From Darksidea phi (lineage: Eukaryota > Ascomycota > Dothideomycetes > Pleosporales > Lentitheciaceae): a stretch of 63,096 bases of DNA. How positions within the stretch are numbered: position 1 is the first letter of the stretch; every line of letters begins with the position of its first letter. Shown here piece after piece: positions 38,310-49,451 of the stretch. A program made the translations under genes and the position numbers. Below the pieces are notes generated by a model, which saw only the letters and a list, made by a program, of their open reading frames with translations, had not been told where the DNA came from and searched no databases. The DNA lies in the NCBI GenBank assembly GCA_030770425.1, contig JASJFT010000248.1:1-63096 (forward strand), given 5' to 3'.

Positions 38310-41300
38310 TACGTAAATATATTATAGGTTTTAATATTATATATTATATATAGCTACTAGTAGTCTTAGATAACTAGTTTAGTTATTTTAATTTATTCTA
38401 GGTATTTAGTAGACGTAGTATTATATATTTAGTATAAAATTTATATATAAAGTTTATTATAAGATAGTATAAAGAGGTATTCTTAATACTATATACGGTC
38501 TTAGCGAAGTATAAAATCTAGTATTAATACCTATATAATTTTTTAAAGGTATTTTAGCTAGTATCTTATATCTAGATTTAAGAGGGTAGTAATTATATTT
38601 ATAACTATTAGTATAGTAGAGTATATAGAGTTAATTAGCTCGTCGATAAGTTAATTTATAGCTAGGAGGATTAGTAGTACTATACTTATAAAAATTTAGT
38701 TAAGGAGGTCTTTTAGGACTTTATTACTAAGAACTTCTAATAAAAGAACTATTTATAGTCTATTTTTTACTTTATTATTAGAAATATTATTTTTATTTAA
38801 TTAGTTCTCTAATATCCTACTTAGTATATCTAGTCGTATAGCTTTTAAGTTTAGTTAATAAATAATTTTAAAATTAAATTAAGATAGAAACTCTAATTAG
38901 CGAACTTAATATTATAATAGTATTTTTATAGTTATAAAATATTTTAGATTCTTATAGTTAATAATAATTTTAAATAGTTTTATAGTTTCTTAGAGCTCTA
39001 GTCGCTATTCTTTTAGAAACTTAATAATTATTAGTAACTCCTTATTATAAATCTTATAGTTATATTTAGTAGTATTATATTTATTAGAAAAGTATATAAT
39101 TAAACCTAGGACGTCGTTATTATTATATTAAAAGAGGACGTCGTCTAATACCTAATTAGAGGTATTAGTTTTTAAGACTATCTTTTTAGTAAAGTTATAT
39201 ATTACTAGTACTAGTACTATAATAAAGAAATTCTTAAGTAACTTAAAGACGATTATCTATTCTATAGTTTAGTTCTACGAAGTATTCTTATATAGAAGCT
39301 TATTAAGTAGAGTATATATCTTTAAGAAGTCTTAGATAAAATATTAGTAAAAGTTTATAAAATCTAGAAATTTTTATAGATCTTTTAAATATAGGAGTTA
39401 TATCTATTTTTAAATTATAACTACTTTCTTTAGATTTATTTTAATACTACTAAGGGAAATAATAAATTTAAGATATTTAGTCTTTATAATCTTAAACTTA
39501 TATTTATAAATATTAATCTAAAAACTAGTATTAATTAATCTCTAAACTACTTCTCGGATATACTTTTAGTATTCTTTTCTATTTTTCGAGTATACTAGAA
39601 TATTATTAAGATACGTAGTATAGGTATAATCTAGTAGATTATAAAGTATATAATTAATATAATTTTAGAAGAATACTAGTATATTATAAAGGCTAAAGGG
39701 TATAACTAGGATTTTAAAAAGTCTAAAATATATAATAAATACTATTTTCTACTCGTACCCTTTAGCTATATATAGTTTATTAAAGATAGTAATTATATTA
39801 AGCTTAATATATACTTTTATATTATAAAAGATATTAAGGGTTTCTTAAATAAGAGGTAGTAAATAATAGTTCTTAATAGTAATATTATTTAGGTCTTTAT
39901 AGTTCTAGTATATATATACTTCTTTATCTAGTTTTACTACTAAAAGTAGTAGAGCTATATATTATACTTGGGATTTCTAAATAAAACTTTTATCTAAGTT
40001 ATTATCTAGCTATTTATATACGACTTAGAGTTTAGATAGAAAAAAAAATTAATTTTTTTAGTATAAAGATTCTTTATTAAGGATAATATTAATCTTATAG
40101 TCCTATACTCGCCTTAGGAGAAGTTCGTCTACTTTTCTAAGAAGAAATCTAGCTATTATATCTTTTAACTAATCTAGAAGTTTCTTTTTTAGCTTATTAT
40201 TAAATAGGGATAGTTTTTCTATTATAAATTTATTAATATTTAATTCTTTAATATCTTAGAGGTATAGGATATATCTATAGTTAGTAAGAAATTTATAAAA
40301 TTATAGTAAGAATTTATTTAAAAGTTTAATTATAATCTTATTATCTAGGATATCCTTAAATTCTTCTTTAGTAAAGTTTAGGATCTAGTCTCCTTCGTTC
40401 TTTAGTAATATCTTAAGTACTTAATTTAGTTCGTCCTATATAATATAGATAGCTTTTATATTAGATTATTTATAAAATTATATAAAGATTATAACCCTTA
40501 CTAGATAGATATTAGAGAAGTTAATAGATTCGTAGTTTTATTTAGTTAATAGGGGGATACTAAGTAGTAATAGAGATTCTTTCTTAGATTTTCTTAAGGT
40601 AATCTAACGTCCGCCTACTTATACGACTAGGAGTAGTTTTATTATAGTATAATTTTATATTATAATTACTTAGTATTTTAAAATTTTTCTATATTTAATA
40701 TCTAAATTCCTTATTCTATAGTAGGAGCGGCCTAGTATAAATTCGGGGGGTAAGTTTATTAAGATCTCTCTATTAGATTAATAAAGATTATACTCGTTAA
40801 TATTCTTAATATATAAAAATAGTTAATAATTTATTATATTAGTATATAGCTTAAGGTATAATAGATCGATTTTATCTAATATATTTTTATAGGGGGGAAT
40901 AGCTAAAAAAGCTACTTATATAATCTTAGTTTTATAATAATAGTATTTTTAATAGTACTAAGAATTTATATTAACTATTATTAATATTTAATTAATAGAC
41001 GGGTTATATTTCTAAAGCTAAGGGAGACTAAGGATAATAGATATATTTTAGACTAGGTTAGTAATATATAGTAAGTAATTTTCGTAGTAGTTTCTAATTT
41101 ATATTAGTAGAATAATATATTATATAAGTATATTACTTATATAGCTATTAACTAGTAAGAGCTTTCTTAAAAAGAATATAATATAAGTATTAATAGTATA
41201 TTTTTAAGTAAAGGTTTAGTTAAAAAAGACGATAGTTAAGTATCTACTATCTATAAGGTTCTATATATTAATAGTAGTATATATAAATAGGAAAAAAGTA

Positions 41301-43093
41301 TAAATAAATAATAATTTACTATTTATAGATCTAAGTTAAAGAGGGGCCTTTTTACTTAAAATAATCTAAATCTAGTATAGTTATCTATTTAATAATTCTT
41401 TCCTATCTAACCTCTAGTCGCGATAATAGTTAGAGATTATATATTTTTTAAACTATTAATATAAGAGATACTTATAAAAGATAATACTAAGTTAACTAGA
41501 ATATTTATATAGGGAATATTAAATATAGAAGTTATTTTAGTTTTAATATACTTTTAAGGTTAATCTATAATATAGTTAAAGAAGGGGTTATTATTAAATA
41601 GGTATTAGTATAGGAATCGATTACTAGGGTTCTAGTTATTATACTAGAGCTAGGGTCGAGAGTATTATAAGGTTATATATTAGTTCTAGGCGTATTAATA
41701 CTATAATAGAGGATATTAAGATTAATTAAGTAGTAATTACTATTATATAGCTTATTCCTAGCCTTAGATTCGGCCGAACTATATATTATTCTTCTTTTTC
41801 TTATTATAATTAGCCTTATAGTAACCTAGTTTACTATAATAAAGATAAGTATTAGTAGTAATATATTCTTCTTAAGAAGTATATAGTACGTATATTACGT
41901 CTAGAATTATAGAATTATTAGAAATTAATACTAGTACTAGGAGTAAGGGTATAGGTATAGAAACGAGCTAAAAGATATTATTTAGTCGACTATTATTATT
42001 TAAATAAAAGCTAGTTTATATTCTTTTAATATATTCTTCTTCTTACTTTCTATTTTAAATATATATAAAGAATTCTATCTATCTTTTATAATCTACGTAG
42101 TCTAGTTATTTCTTCTAGTAGGAGGTTATAGTATTTAATATAGTAGAGATCTTAGTATATAGTACTTAGACTTTTTCTATATTAGTTTTTTTTACTTTAG
42201 TAGTCTATTTATAGAATTTAGTTTAGAAGTTAAAAAAAGTTTAACTACCTATAATAAGGTTATTAAATTTAGTCCTAGTCTTTATCCGTTCGTTAGAGGT
42301 AATATAGTAGATATTAAGAATTTTCTAAAGATTAGTAATAGTTTACTATTTCTACTTAGTAGAGTTTTCTAGATTAGATTATATAGCGTAAAATTAATTA
42401 TAATAGATATTAAGTATATTACTAGATATAAGACTAGTAATATACTAAATATATTTAAATTTTATATTAAAGATTACTACGTTTATAGTATAGATACTCT
42501 AAATTTTAAATTTCTAATTTTTATACTTAATTTAATATTTATTTATAAACCTATTAACGTTATTAAATTTATTAGAGTTATTAATAAGGTATTAGTAGAA
42601 TACGTAAATTAGAGCTTAGATATATAGGATACTATTTTTAGTATATAGAATACTATTTTTATTTTAGAGTTATTAGGTAGTCTAGTAAACTTCTTTAAGA
42701 TTCGTAGTATAGAAGGTAATATAATATTATATTCCTATATCTAAGATATTTAATATAGCTTTAATACTATAATAGATTAAGAAGATAGATTTCTTATTTT
42801 TTAATATAATTAATATAGTAGAATTACTTACTATATCTCCTATTTAGATAAAAGAGGTTAATATAGGAACTTAACTAATTATAGTAGTAAGTTACTCGCT
42901 CTATTAATATTACTAATTCTTAGTAGTTATAATATTCTTAAAGTTCTTAGAGTTCTTAGTATTCCTAGAGTTCTTAGTATTCTTAGTATAGCGTAGATCT
43001 AGCTTAGTATCTCCTAGGTTTAGGGTAGTTAATTAGACTATTAGAGAAGCGTTTTACCCTAGTAGTAAAATTAAAAGGGAGGATAATATAAAC

Positions 43094-43270
43094 TATTATA
43101 GTATAGATATACTAGGGTTAAGGTAGAATATAAGTTATACTATAAAGGGCTAATACTAGAATAAATAGGGGCTATATATATCTAATATAGTAAAATCTAA
43201 TAAAGAAAGTACTATAATTATAGATACGGTACGTAATAGGTATAAATAGTTATAGGTTAGTACTATAATA
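43094..43270 (-). repeat. 5' LTR of element D2
   Basis: It is 177 bp, from TATTATAGTATAGATA to TAGTACTATAATA, followed by the target duplication ATTTA. Confidence 0.9.
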
Positions 43271-43275
43271 ATTTA

Positions 43276-44285
43276 CTTTCTATTATAGCTTTTACTAAAT
43301 ATATTTTAACTTAAACTTTCTTTTTTATAAAATATCTTTTTTATAGATACTTTATTAAAGTTTACTTAATCTAAGTATTATTATATTTTTTATTTTACTA
43401 AGCTTAGACTATATTAATAAGTTCTAGTACTAGAATACTATCTAAATCTATTACTATAAAAGATTCTATATTTATTATATTACTTAGTTATAGTATAGAG
43501 ATATACTTATAGTTATCTATTATAATATTATATAGATTATATAATAGGGTATTAATTTTATCTAATATCTATAAATCTCGTAATCTAGTAGAGTTAATAA
43601 GAAAATTAATTAATTTAATATAAGAGATAGAATTCTAAGGGTATATACTAGATAAAATATAAATAAATTAATAAGAAGTTATAAGAGCTCTAGATAAGAA
43701 TTTTATATAAGAGAAAACCTACTTTATAGTAGACTACTCTAAAGAAAAGATCTAAGATCTCTAGAATAAGAAGTTTTATCCTAAGTCTAGTCTATTATAA
43801 TATTCTTATAAATCTAGATCGAGTATATAGTTAATAATTACCTCCTCCTCTAGCTTAGAAAGCTTCTTTAATTAAGACTAGTAATTATATTATATAATAA
43901 TTCTAGCGCGTCGTTCGTATAGTATTAATTAAAGAATATTAAAGATTCGTATAGTCTTTTATTCGCTTTAAATCTAATTTATATTAATAGCTAAGATAGT
44001 TAAGAAGATATCTACTTTATTATAGAGTAATTAAATAGTAGTTAGTTAAGCTATAAGAGTTAATAGATTATATATTATAAAAAGTTTATAAGATAGACGA
44101 CTTATTTATAAGAATAGCTTATTTATAAAATATATTAAGAGATATAAAGAGCTAATTTTAGATAATAAATAGAGGCTTTAATTTTATAACTATAATACTA
44201 AACTACCTTCTTTATTAATTAGTATTTTTAAAATCTCTAAAGTAAGTACTATACGTTAATAAATATCGAGATCCTTATTACTTAA
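43276..44285. other. Unclassified RIP-mutated remnant
   Basis: It has the same CA/TG-depleted composition as the retroelements to its left. By position it should be the 5' end of element E beyond the D2 insertion, but I found no LTR and no motif. The mutated composition stops abruptly near 44285, where TTCTTGAAAGTGG begins normal sequence. Confidence 0.5.
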
Positions 44286-45019
44286 CTTCTTGAAAGTGGA
44301 TTTGGTCTAACCTGGCGGCGGAACATGGCCTCTCAAAGGAAATCACATTTAAGAAGCTGGAAGCCCAGCTACAACCCAAAAGATAAGCAAGATCAGCATC
44401 TGAAATGGCTAGAGATCAGGAATTGCCGAGTTACAGTAGCGCTGATACTGAGTACCGATGCATCGCCGCCAAGCGTCGGAACTTGATGATGCCAAGTCAA
44501 CCTGGCTTTCCTGACCAATAGGGTGCGAGTTCAGTTTTGAACCCGCGGTTTGTTGATGCGGGTTCGCATGCTGCGTATCACAAGACACACTTACGTCCTC
44601 AGCCTTGGCCATCGCGAGGCTGTTGCCTGAGTCTACTAGCGCAACTTCGCGATGCGGTGCAACACACAGCTATGTGTACGTCGCAAACTCGCCTAGCATC
44701 ACACCAAGATACCACACCTTCGAGTTTCGCTGACCACCCTTTGACGCCTCTGCCGACCGACGAGAAACGCTTTGCGCAGGCCCCCTGGGTGATCGCGCTC
44801 TTCAGAGACATCCGAGCGGAAGGCACACCTCACCCTATCCTAGACGTCTACAGTACTAGGAAAAAAATATAGTTCGCCAAGGGTCTATACCGAATTCGGC
44901 GGCTGATCTGCCCCCATCAATACCCCCCCACTATAGTGAACTATATAGTAAATACATGGCTTTTTCGTGTTTTCCAGAGTAACTGAAGCTTAATATTTCG
45001 TCTGATACCCACGCGCGCG
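44286..45019. other. Unmutated border sequence without a convincing gene
   Basis: The composition is normal (CA and TG common). The longest open frame on the + strand is 44537-44872 (111 codons) with an opposing overlapping frame, and neither shows a recognisable domain. Mutated DNA bounds it on both sides. I call no gene here. Confidence 0.4.
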
Positions 45020-46040
45020 CTGGCAGGCCTGAATTCTTCGCTCTATACTTATAATAAGCTTACGAATTAGCGAAGTAAGGATCCTATACTAATAGTCCTT
45101 TAACACCTTATAGAACTAATTCTACTTATCCTACCTTCGCCTATAAGTCGATAGATTAGGGTAGTACTTATAGAGTAGCTTTTTAAGTACCTACTATAGG
45201 TATTTAATAGAGTTAAGGTCTAGTAAATAGAGTAGGAAATCGATAGTCCGAATCCTATAATTCTCTAGGAACTCTACTATACTACGCGTAATATAGATAC
45301 GCGCGTTATTCTATATAAATTAATCTCCTACCTAATAACTAGGTAGAAGGCCTTTCTTAAGGGCGCTATAATAGCTATTTATTAAATAACCTCTATATAG
45401 GGTATTAGGGTCCCTCTCTATAATAATAAGTAGAGATCTTTAAGTACGTCTTCTAGAATCGATCTATATAGAAGTCTATACTATTTACTAGGATACTCGG
45501 CTAGTAGTCTACTCTATAATTATAGAGTAATTCTATTTCTCCCCTAGATATTAAAAAACCTACTTAGTATTTAGCCCTATATCCTTCTAAACTAAGTACT
45601 TATTAGAGAACTAAATTCTAGAATTATACTAATTAATATTTCTATATATATAGTAGAACTCTAGATATTTCTAAGTAGTAGTTCTATTAATCTTAAGCCT
45701 TCTCTTTACTCTAAAGTTAGTAAGGCCTTTATCTTTTAAGACTTTATAGGCTATATAATAGGAGTAGTCCTTCCCTAAGTAGACTTCCTTAATAAACTAT
45801 TTATACTAAATCTTTAGGTTTTTTTAGGTATAGTATAATAAGGTTCTCTTCTCCCTCTTCGTAAGTATAGAAGGACGCCTATAGCTAGGGTAATTAGCGT
45901 TACTACCTATTTCACTATATCTACGAAGGGTATTACGTACGTATTTAGATATAACCGAGAACTTAGCCACGAGCTCTACTATTATTACGCTAGTCTTAGA
46001 TTTCGAAATAATACTATTCCGCGCATCGATAGATAGCTCT
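45020..46040 (-). mobile_element. Tc1/mariner DNA transposon remnant, RIP-mutated transposase
   Basis: In the minus strand the N-terminal part near 45850-45960 reads KYVRNTLRRYSEIG, then RRPSILTKREKRTLL, like the helix-turn-helix and linker of Tc1-type transposases. A block at 45295-45325 reads FI, stop, NNARIYITRS, equivalent to MQDNARIHTTRS around the second catalytic Asp. At 45177-45222 it reads DLNSIKYL, stop, stop, VLKKLL, the RIP form of DLNPIEHLWWVLKK, which holds the third catalytic acidic residue. So the fold and order are those of a DDE transposase, now dead. I did not find terminal inverted repeats with confidence. Flanks on both sides are unmutated. Confidence 0.85.
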
Positions 46041-46865
46041 CTATTAGGGCGACGATTTACACTAATTTCTGTGCCGAACGAGCGTTGTGGGGGTATGTTG
46101 TAGATGGCTGAAGTATAGGTGTTGATAGGTGTCGCATTTGGTGGGGTGCTTGGCGAACCATATTTTTTTCATGTGACTGTAGCTGCTGCTCAGTATATGT
46201 CTCGGATATGGTGTGCTCAGGAAGAATAATGTTCATGGGAGGAAATCCCGTCATCGTAACAAAATTTTGAAATTAGTGTTGTAGTGCTAGGTAGTGTTGC
46301 TTACAACAGATTTAGGCAATAGTTATAGAATGTAACTGCCCTATAATCTTGCAGGTAGCATCTCAGTTCTGATTTAATTTAATATGCGCCTCTGGTGATC
46401 TCTCGTTGCCATTCTCATTCTCTTCCCCAGTTTTCCCTTCCCAGTAGTAGACCATATCTTAGCCAGGAATATTTATGAGCAATTTCTTCATCGAGCTGTC
46501 AGAATAACAATTGAAATCTATGTCATAGAAGTTCCAGAGCCGGCCTTGAAAGAGTACGACCTATGCTATGCAGTGGCCAAAATGATATCGCATTCCCAGT
46601 TCGACGCTAAGGTTGCAGCAAACTAAACACGCCTATTCTAGGAAAGAGTCCAGGACTACTTAAAGATTAGAAACCCCAAACGTCTTTCAATATCAGTGGC
46701 TATTTCCCAACTCACCTTGCATGAGCAGTCTTCCGTAATCAGTATGCACTTCCCTACCTATTTCAGTCTCGTGCTGAACCTCTACCTTCGTCTCTCCTGC
46801 GCCTTTCTCCAGCTCCCTCCCACTCTAGCAACTCCATACCTCCTCATTTCTGACGAAGACGTCTT
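46041..46865. other. Intergenic, no gene identified
   Basis: This is normal-composition sequence between the transposon remnant and the 3' end of the membrane protein gene. A 65-codon open frame on the minus strand (46057-46254) has no recognisable domain. Part of this stretch will be the 3' UTR and terminator of the gene at 46866. Confidence 0.5.
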
Positions 46866-48684
46866 CTACTCACTTTCCCCCTTCCCTAGCACCCTTACGC
46901 TCATTTGCGCCAAATGCTTCGGCAACGGATCCGCCCCTGTATCCTCCGGATCAATCAATGCCCGCATCTGCGGATCGTTGGTCACGCGGAGAAACGTCGA
47001 GAAAAGGTTCTGGTAGCTGTCGCGATTGACGAAGAAGGCGATCAGACCAACAACAGCACAGATGCACGCCGCCAGGAAACTAAGCCCGTAGGCGAGGAGG
47101 AGGTCGAAGCGGCTGTAGACGTAGGTGACGGGCCAGGTCTCCACTGTCACGGGCACTGAAGCCGCTAGCGTGGAGTTCTTTCTGTTGAGGCTGGGTTAGG
47201 AGAGGCTCTTGGGCTAAGTTTGGGTGCGGACGGGGATACCTACATTAATCCATTGTCGCTGAGCAGGCTTAGTGTGTAGTTTTGGAACAGTTGTTCCAAG
47301 CCCGCCTCCACGGCTTCGGAGCGGCTCCAATTAATATCCATGATCCTCCAGCTTGTGTAATAATTTGTGTCGATGTCATAGTGAGAATGGTACTCTTGCC
47401 CGACAAGCAATTTGCCGAAGGCATTCATCATTGCGCAGTACGAAAATATAGCATCAGCTCTTCCGCCCAAGTCCTGGTCGTGGCCAAACTTAGGGGTGAA
47501 TACAGGGTTCAGCCAAGTCGAAATGTTCACATGGCGCGTCTGTTGCGGAAATTGAAAAGTGAAGTCAACGTCGTAAGTGGCATTGAACAGCAGACACTCG
47601 GTGACGTTGACTTGTGTCGCACCTGTAGTCGCGTTGACGGTGATATTCGAGGAACCCAAGTTCGACATGATGAAAATGCGTGCTCCATCTATTGAATAAT
47701 AATCAAGAGTTTCAGCATTGGAATATTGCCTTGCCGTAAAATCCGCTTCATTCCCAGGAACCCATGATTTGTATAAAGTATTGCCGCCGCCACTGTAGCC
47801 ACCATACGTAAGGGAGACGTTACGAATCAGGGATTCATTTGCCGTGCCGCATTTTACTGCTGGGCCGTTGAATTGTAGATGGTATGTCTCATTCTGGTAG
47901 ATCGAAGACAGTGAGACGGGCTGAGCAGTAGAAGCAGTCGCATATGCCAAGGTCAAAAGCCGGGGATATGTCGTTATTGCATTGCTGCCGCCGCCGCCAG
48001 CTGAATGGCCATAGTTCGTATAATTGTACAGAGGCTGCGGGACCTGAAGCATCATAGTCGCTGTTGTCCGCACTGGCAAGACGGACAAGGAACTAGGAGT
48101 GACCACTGCTGCAAAGGGAATGACCCTTGCGAAGTCAGTATAAGATTACAACCATGATCGATGACTTACCATGATGCGAGTGCAGTCAGAACAAGTATCG
48201 GGTGCCGGAACCATATGGGGCTACTGAAGAAGCTGGGGAAATTCGCTAGAACGCTTGTCACAGCATCGATTTCTGCGATTTTGAAGCTTTGTTGCTGGAA
48301 TCGTAACCATTGGTGCTGTGTGAAAGACGCTCCGACACTGACCGTGAACGACAGCTTGGCCAGAAAAGCAAGTGCGGTATTGAATCGAGAGATCCATGCT
48401 TGCGACACCATGACACCCTCAATAGACCTGTTATTCAGGCGCACATTCATGAAGTGATGTGCTAGCGCCACCCCGAGTCCCACCAGCAGTGTAGAAAGGA
48501 TAATCGTAGGTGCTCTCCAGCTTCTACCGCTTCTGGTTTTCTTGTCTGGGCGAAGGGGTTGTTCCGGTATGTTGTCATGATTCACCTTGGCGTACTTCAC
48601 ACTGTTGAAGTTCATGTCTGCCATTGTCGAGCAGTCAAGGACAAACGGTAAGATAACGGAAGGTTGAAGTACGGATGCTTGCAT
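46866..48684 (-). CDS. Multi-pass membrane glycoprotein, fungal family without a named function
   Basis: Coding sequence is complement(join(46866..47181, 47244..48125, 48170..48684)), 570 residues. The intron at 48126-48169 (44 nt, GTAAGT...CAAG, branch CTGAC) restores a Trp codon and the run ASWVIPFAAVVTPSSLSV. The intron at 47182-47243 (62 nt, GTAGGT...ACAG, branch CTAAC) joins DNGL to IKNSTL. Three hydrophobic segments lie in the N-terminal third (about 58-77, 100-122, 160-182). A large ectodomain with at least eight N-X-S/T sites follows, then a last membrane segment near 492-516 and a short cytoplasmic tail. The layout is common among uncharacterised ascomycete proteins and I know no function. 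An alternative start, MADMNF at 48624, would give 550 residues. The start and upstream region are duplicated in tandem (48670-49451). Confidence 0.85.
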
Positions 48685-49451
48685 GGGAAAAGGATGCCCA
48701 GAGGATTGGCAGGCTGTCAGCTGTTCCGGACAGGATTGGAACAGCCGAATGTGACATAAGCTGCAGATAGCGGGCGGGGCGTAAACCGTTTGCCTTCTCT
48801 TGTATACATTACTTTGATACGATACTGCCCGCGTTCTTGCATAGTCAATCGGGTAAGCAACGACAGAGATTTATCGCCCAAGTCCGCCTCGTCGATCGGA
48901 GGACGAATAAGAGTCGCAAGACTGTAATAAAGTTGTATTAGGGCGGGCATGCTGCGGGCTGGTTACCCCTAATGCTCGCAGGCTGCACGGACCGGAGATA
49001 TATACGAATTAGGTTTAGTTCTTATACTTTAGTGATATAATTAGATTGTAATTAGAATGGTACGGATGCTTGCATAGGAAAAGGATGCCCAGAGGATTGG
49101 CAGGCTGTCAGCTGTTCCGGACAGGATTGGAACAGCCGAATGTAATATAAGCTGCAGGCAGCGGGCGGGGCGTAAACCGTTTGCCTTCTCTTGTATATAT
49201 TACTTTGATACGATACTGCCCGCGTTCTTGTATAGTCAATCGGGTAAGCAACGACAGAGATTTATCGCCCAAGTCCGCCTCGTCGATCGGAGGACGAATA
49301 AGAGTCGCAAGACTGTAATAAAGTTATATTAGGGCGGGTATACCGCGGGCCGGTTACCCCTAATGCTTATAGGTTATACGGACCGGAGATATATACGAAT
49401 TAGGTTTAGTTCTTATACTTTAGTAATATAATTAGATTGTAATTGGAACGG
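48670..49451. repeat. 391-bp tandem duplication with RIP-type differences
   Basis: Unit 1 is 48670-49060 and unit 2 is 49061-49451. They align without gaps. I counted roughly 20 differences, all transitions, and most are CA or TG in one copy against TA in the other (for example GCATGGG/GCATAGG, GTGACATAAG/GTAATATAAG, TATACATT/TATATATT). Unit 2 carries more of them. The left edge includes the first codons and all the upstream DNA of the membrane protein gene on the minus strand, so that gene's promoter is duplicated. A 77-codon frame in unit 1 (48717-48950, minus) has no known domain and loses its ATG in unit 2, so I do not call it a gene. Confidence 0.92.

Larger units (their letters stand above)
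36403..43270 (-). mobile_element. Element D2: full-length Ty3/gypsy retrotransposon carrying a MITE (RIP-mutated)
   Basis: It has 177-bp LTRs at 36403-36579 (3') and 43094-43270 (5'), and the target duplication ATTTA at 36398-36402 and 43271-43275. Read right to left it has gag, protease, RT (catalytic box 39584-39613, YLNNILVYSK) and RNase H. The end of integrase is at about 37290-37420: FIINNIISKITNVF, then FFINYSFYLKL, matching the NN..S.TT..SPFFANYG.HPR block. A 408-bp hairpin element sits between integrase core and RNase H. Element size without it is about 6.46 kb. Confidence 0.92.

Noticed and set aside
76..44285. Naturally AT-rich DNA such as mitochondrial sequence or a centromeric satellite
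   Set aside because: CG persists while CA and TG vanish, and decayed gypsy proteins with RIP-specific substitutions are legible throughout. That points to RIP of transposons rather than mitochondrial composition. A centromeric location remains possible but is not shown.
44409..44872. Overlapping frames of 67-111 codons on both strands
   Set aside because: No domain, no intron signals that improve the model, and mutually antisense. I could not support either as a gene.
48717..48950. A 77-codon minus frame in the duplicated unit
   Set aside because: No recognisable domain, and the copy in unit 2 has lost its ATG. It may only be upstream sequence of the membrane protein gene.
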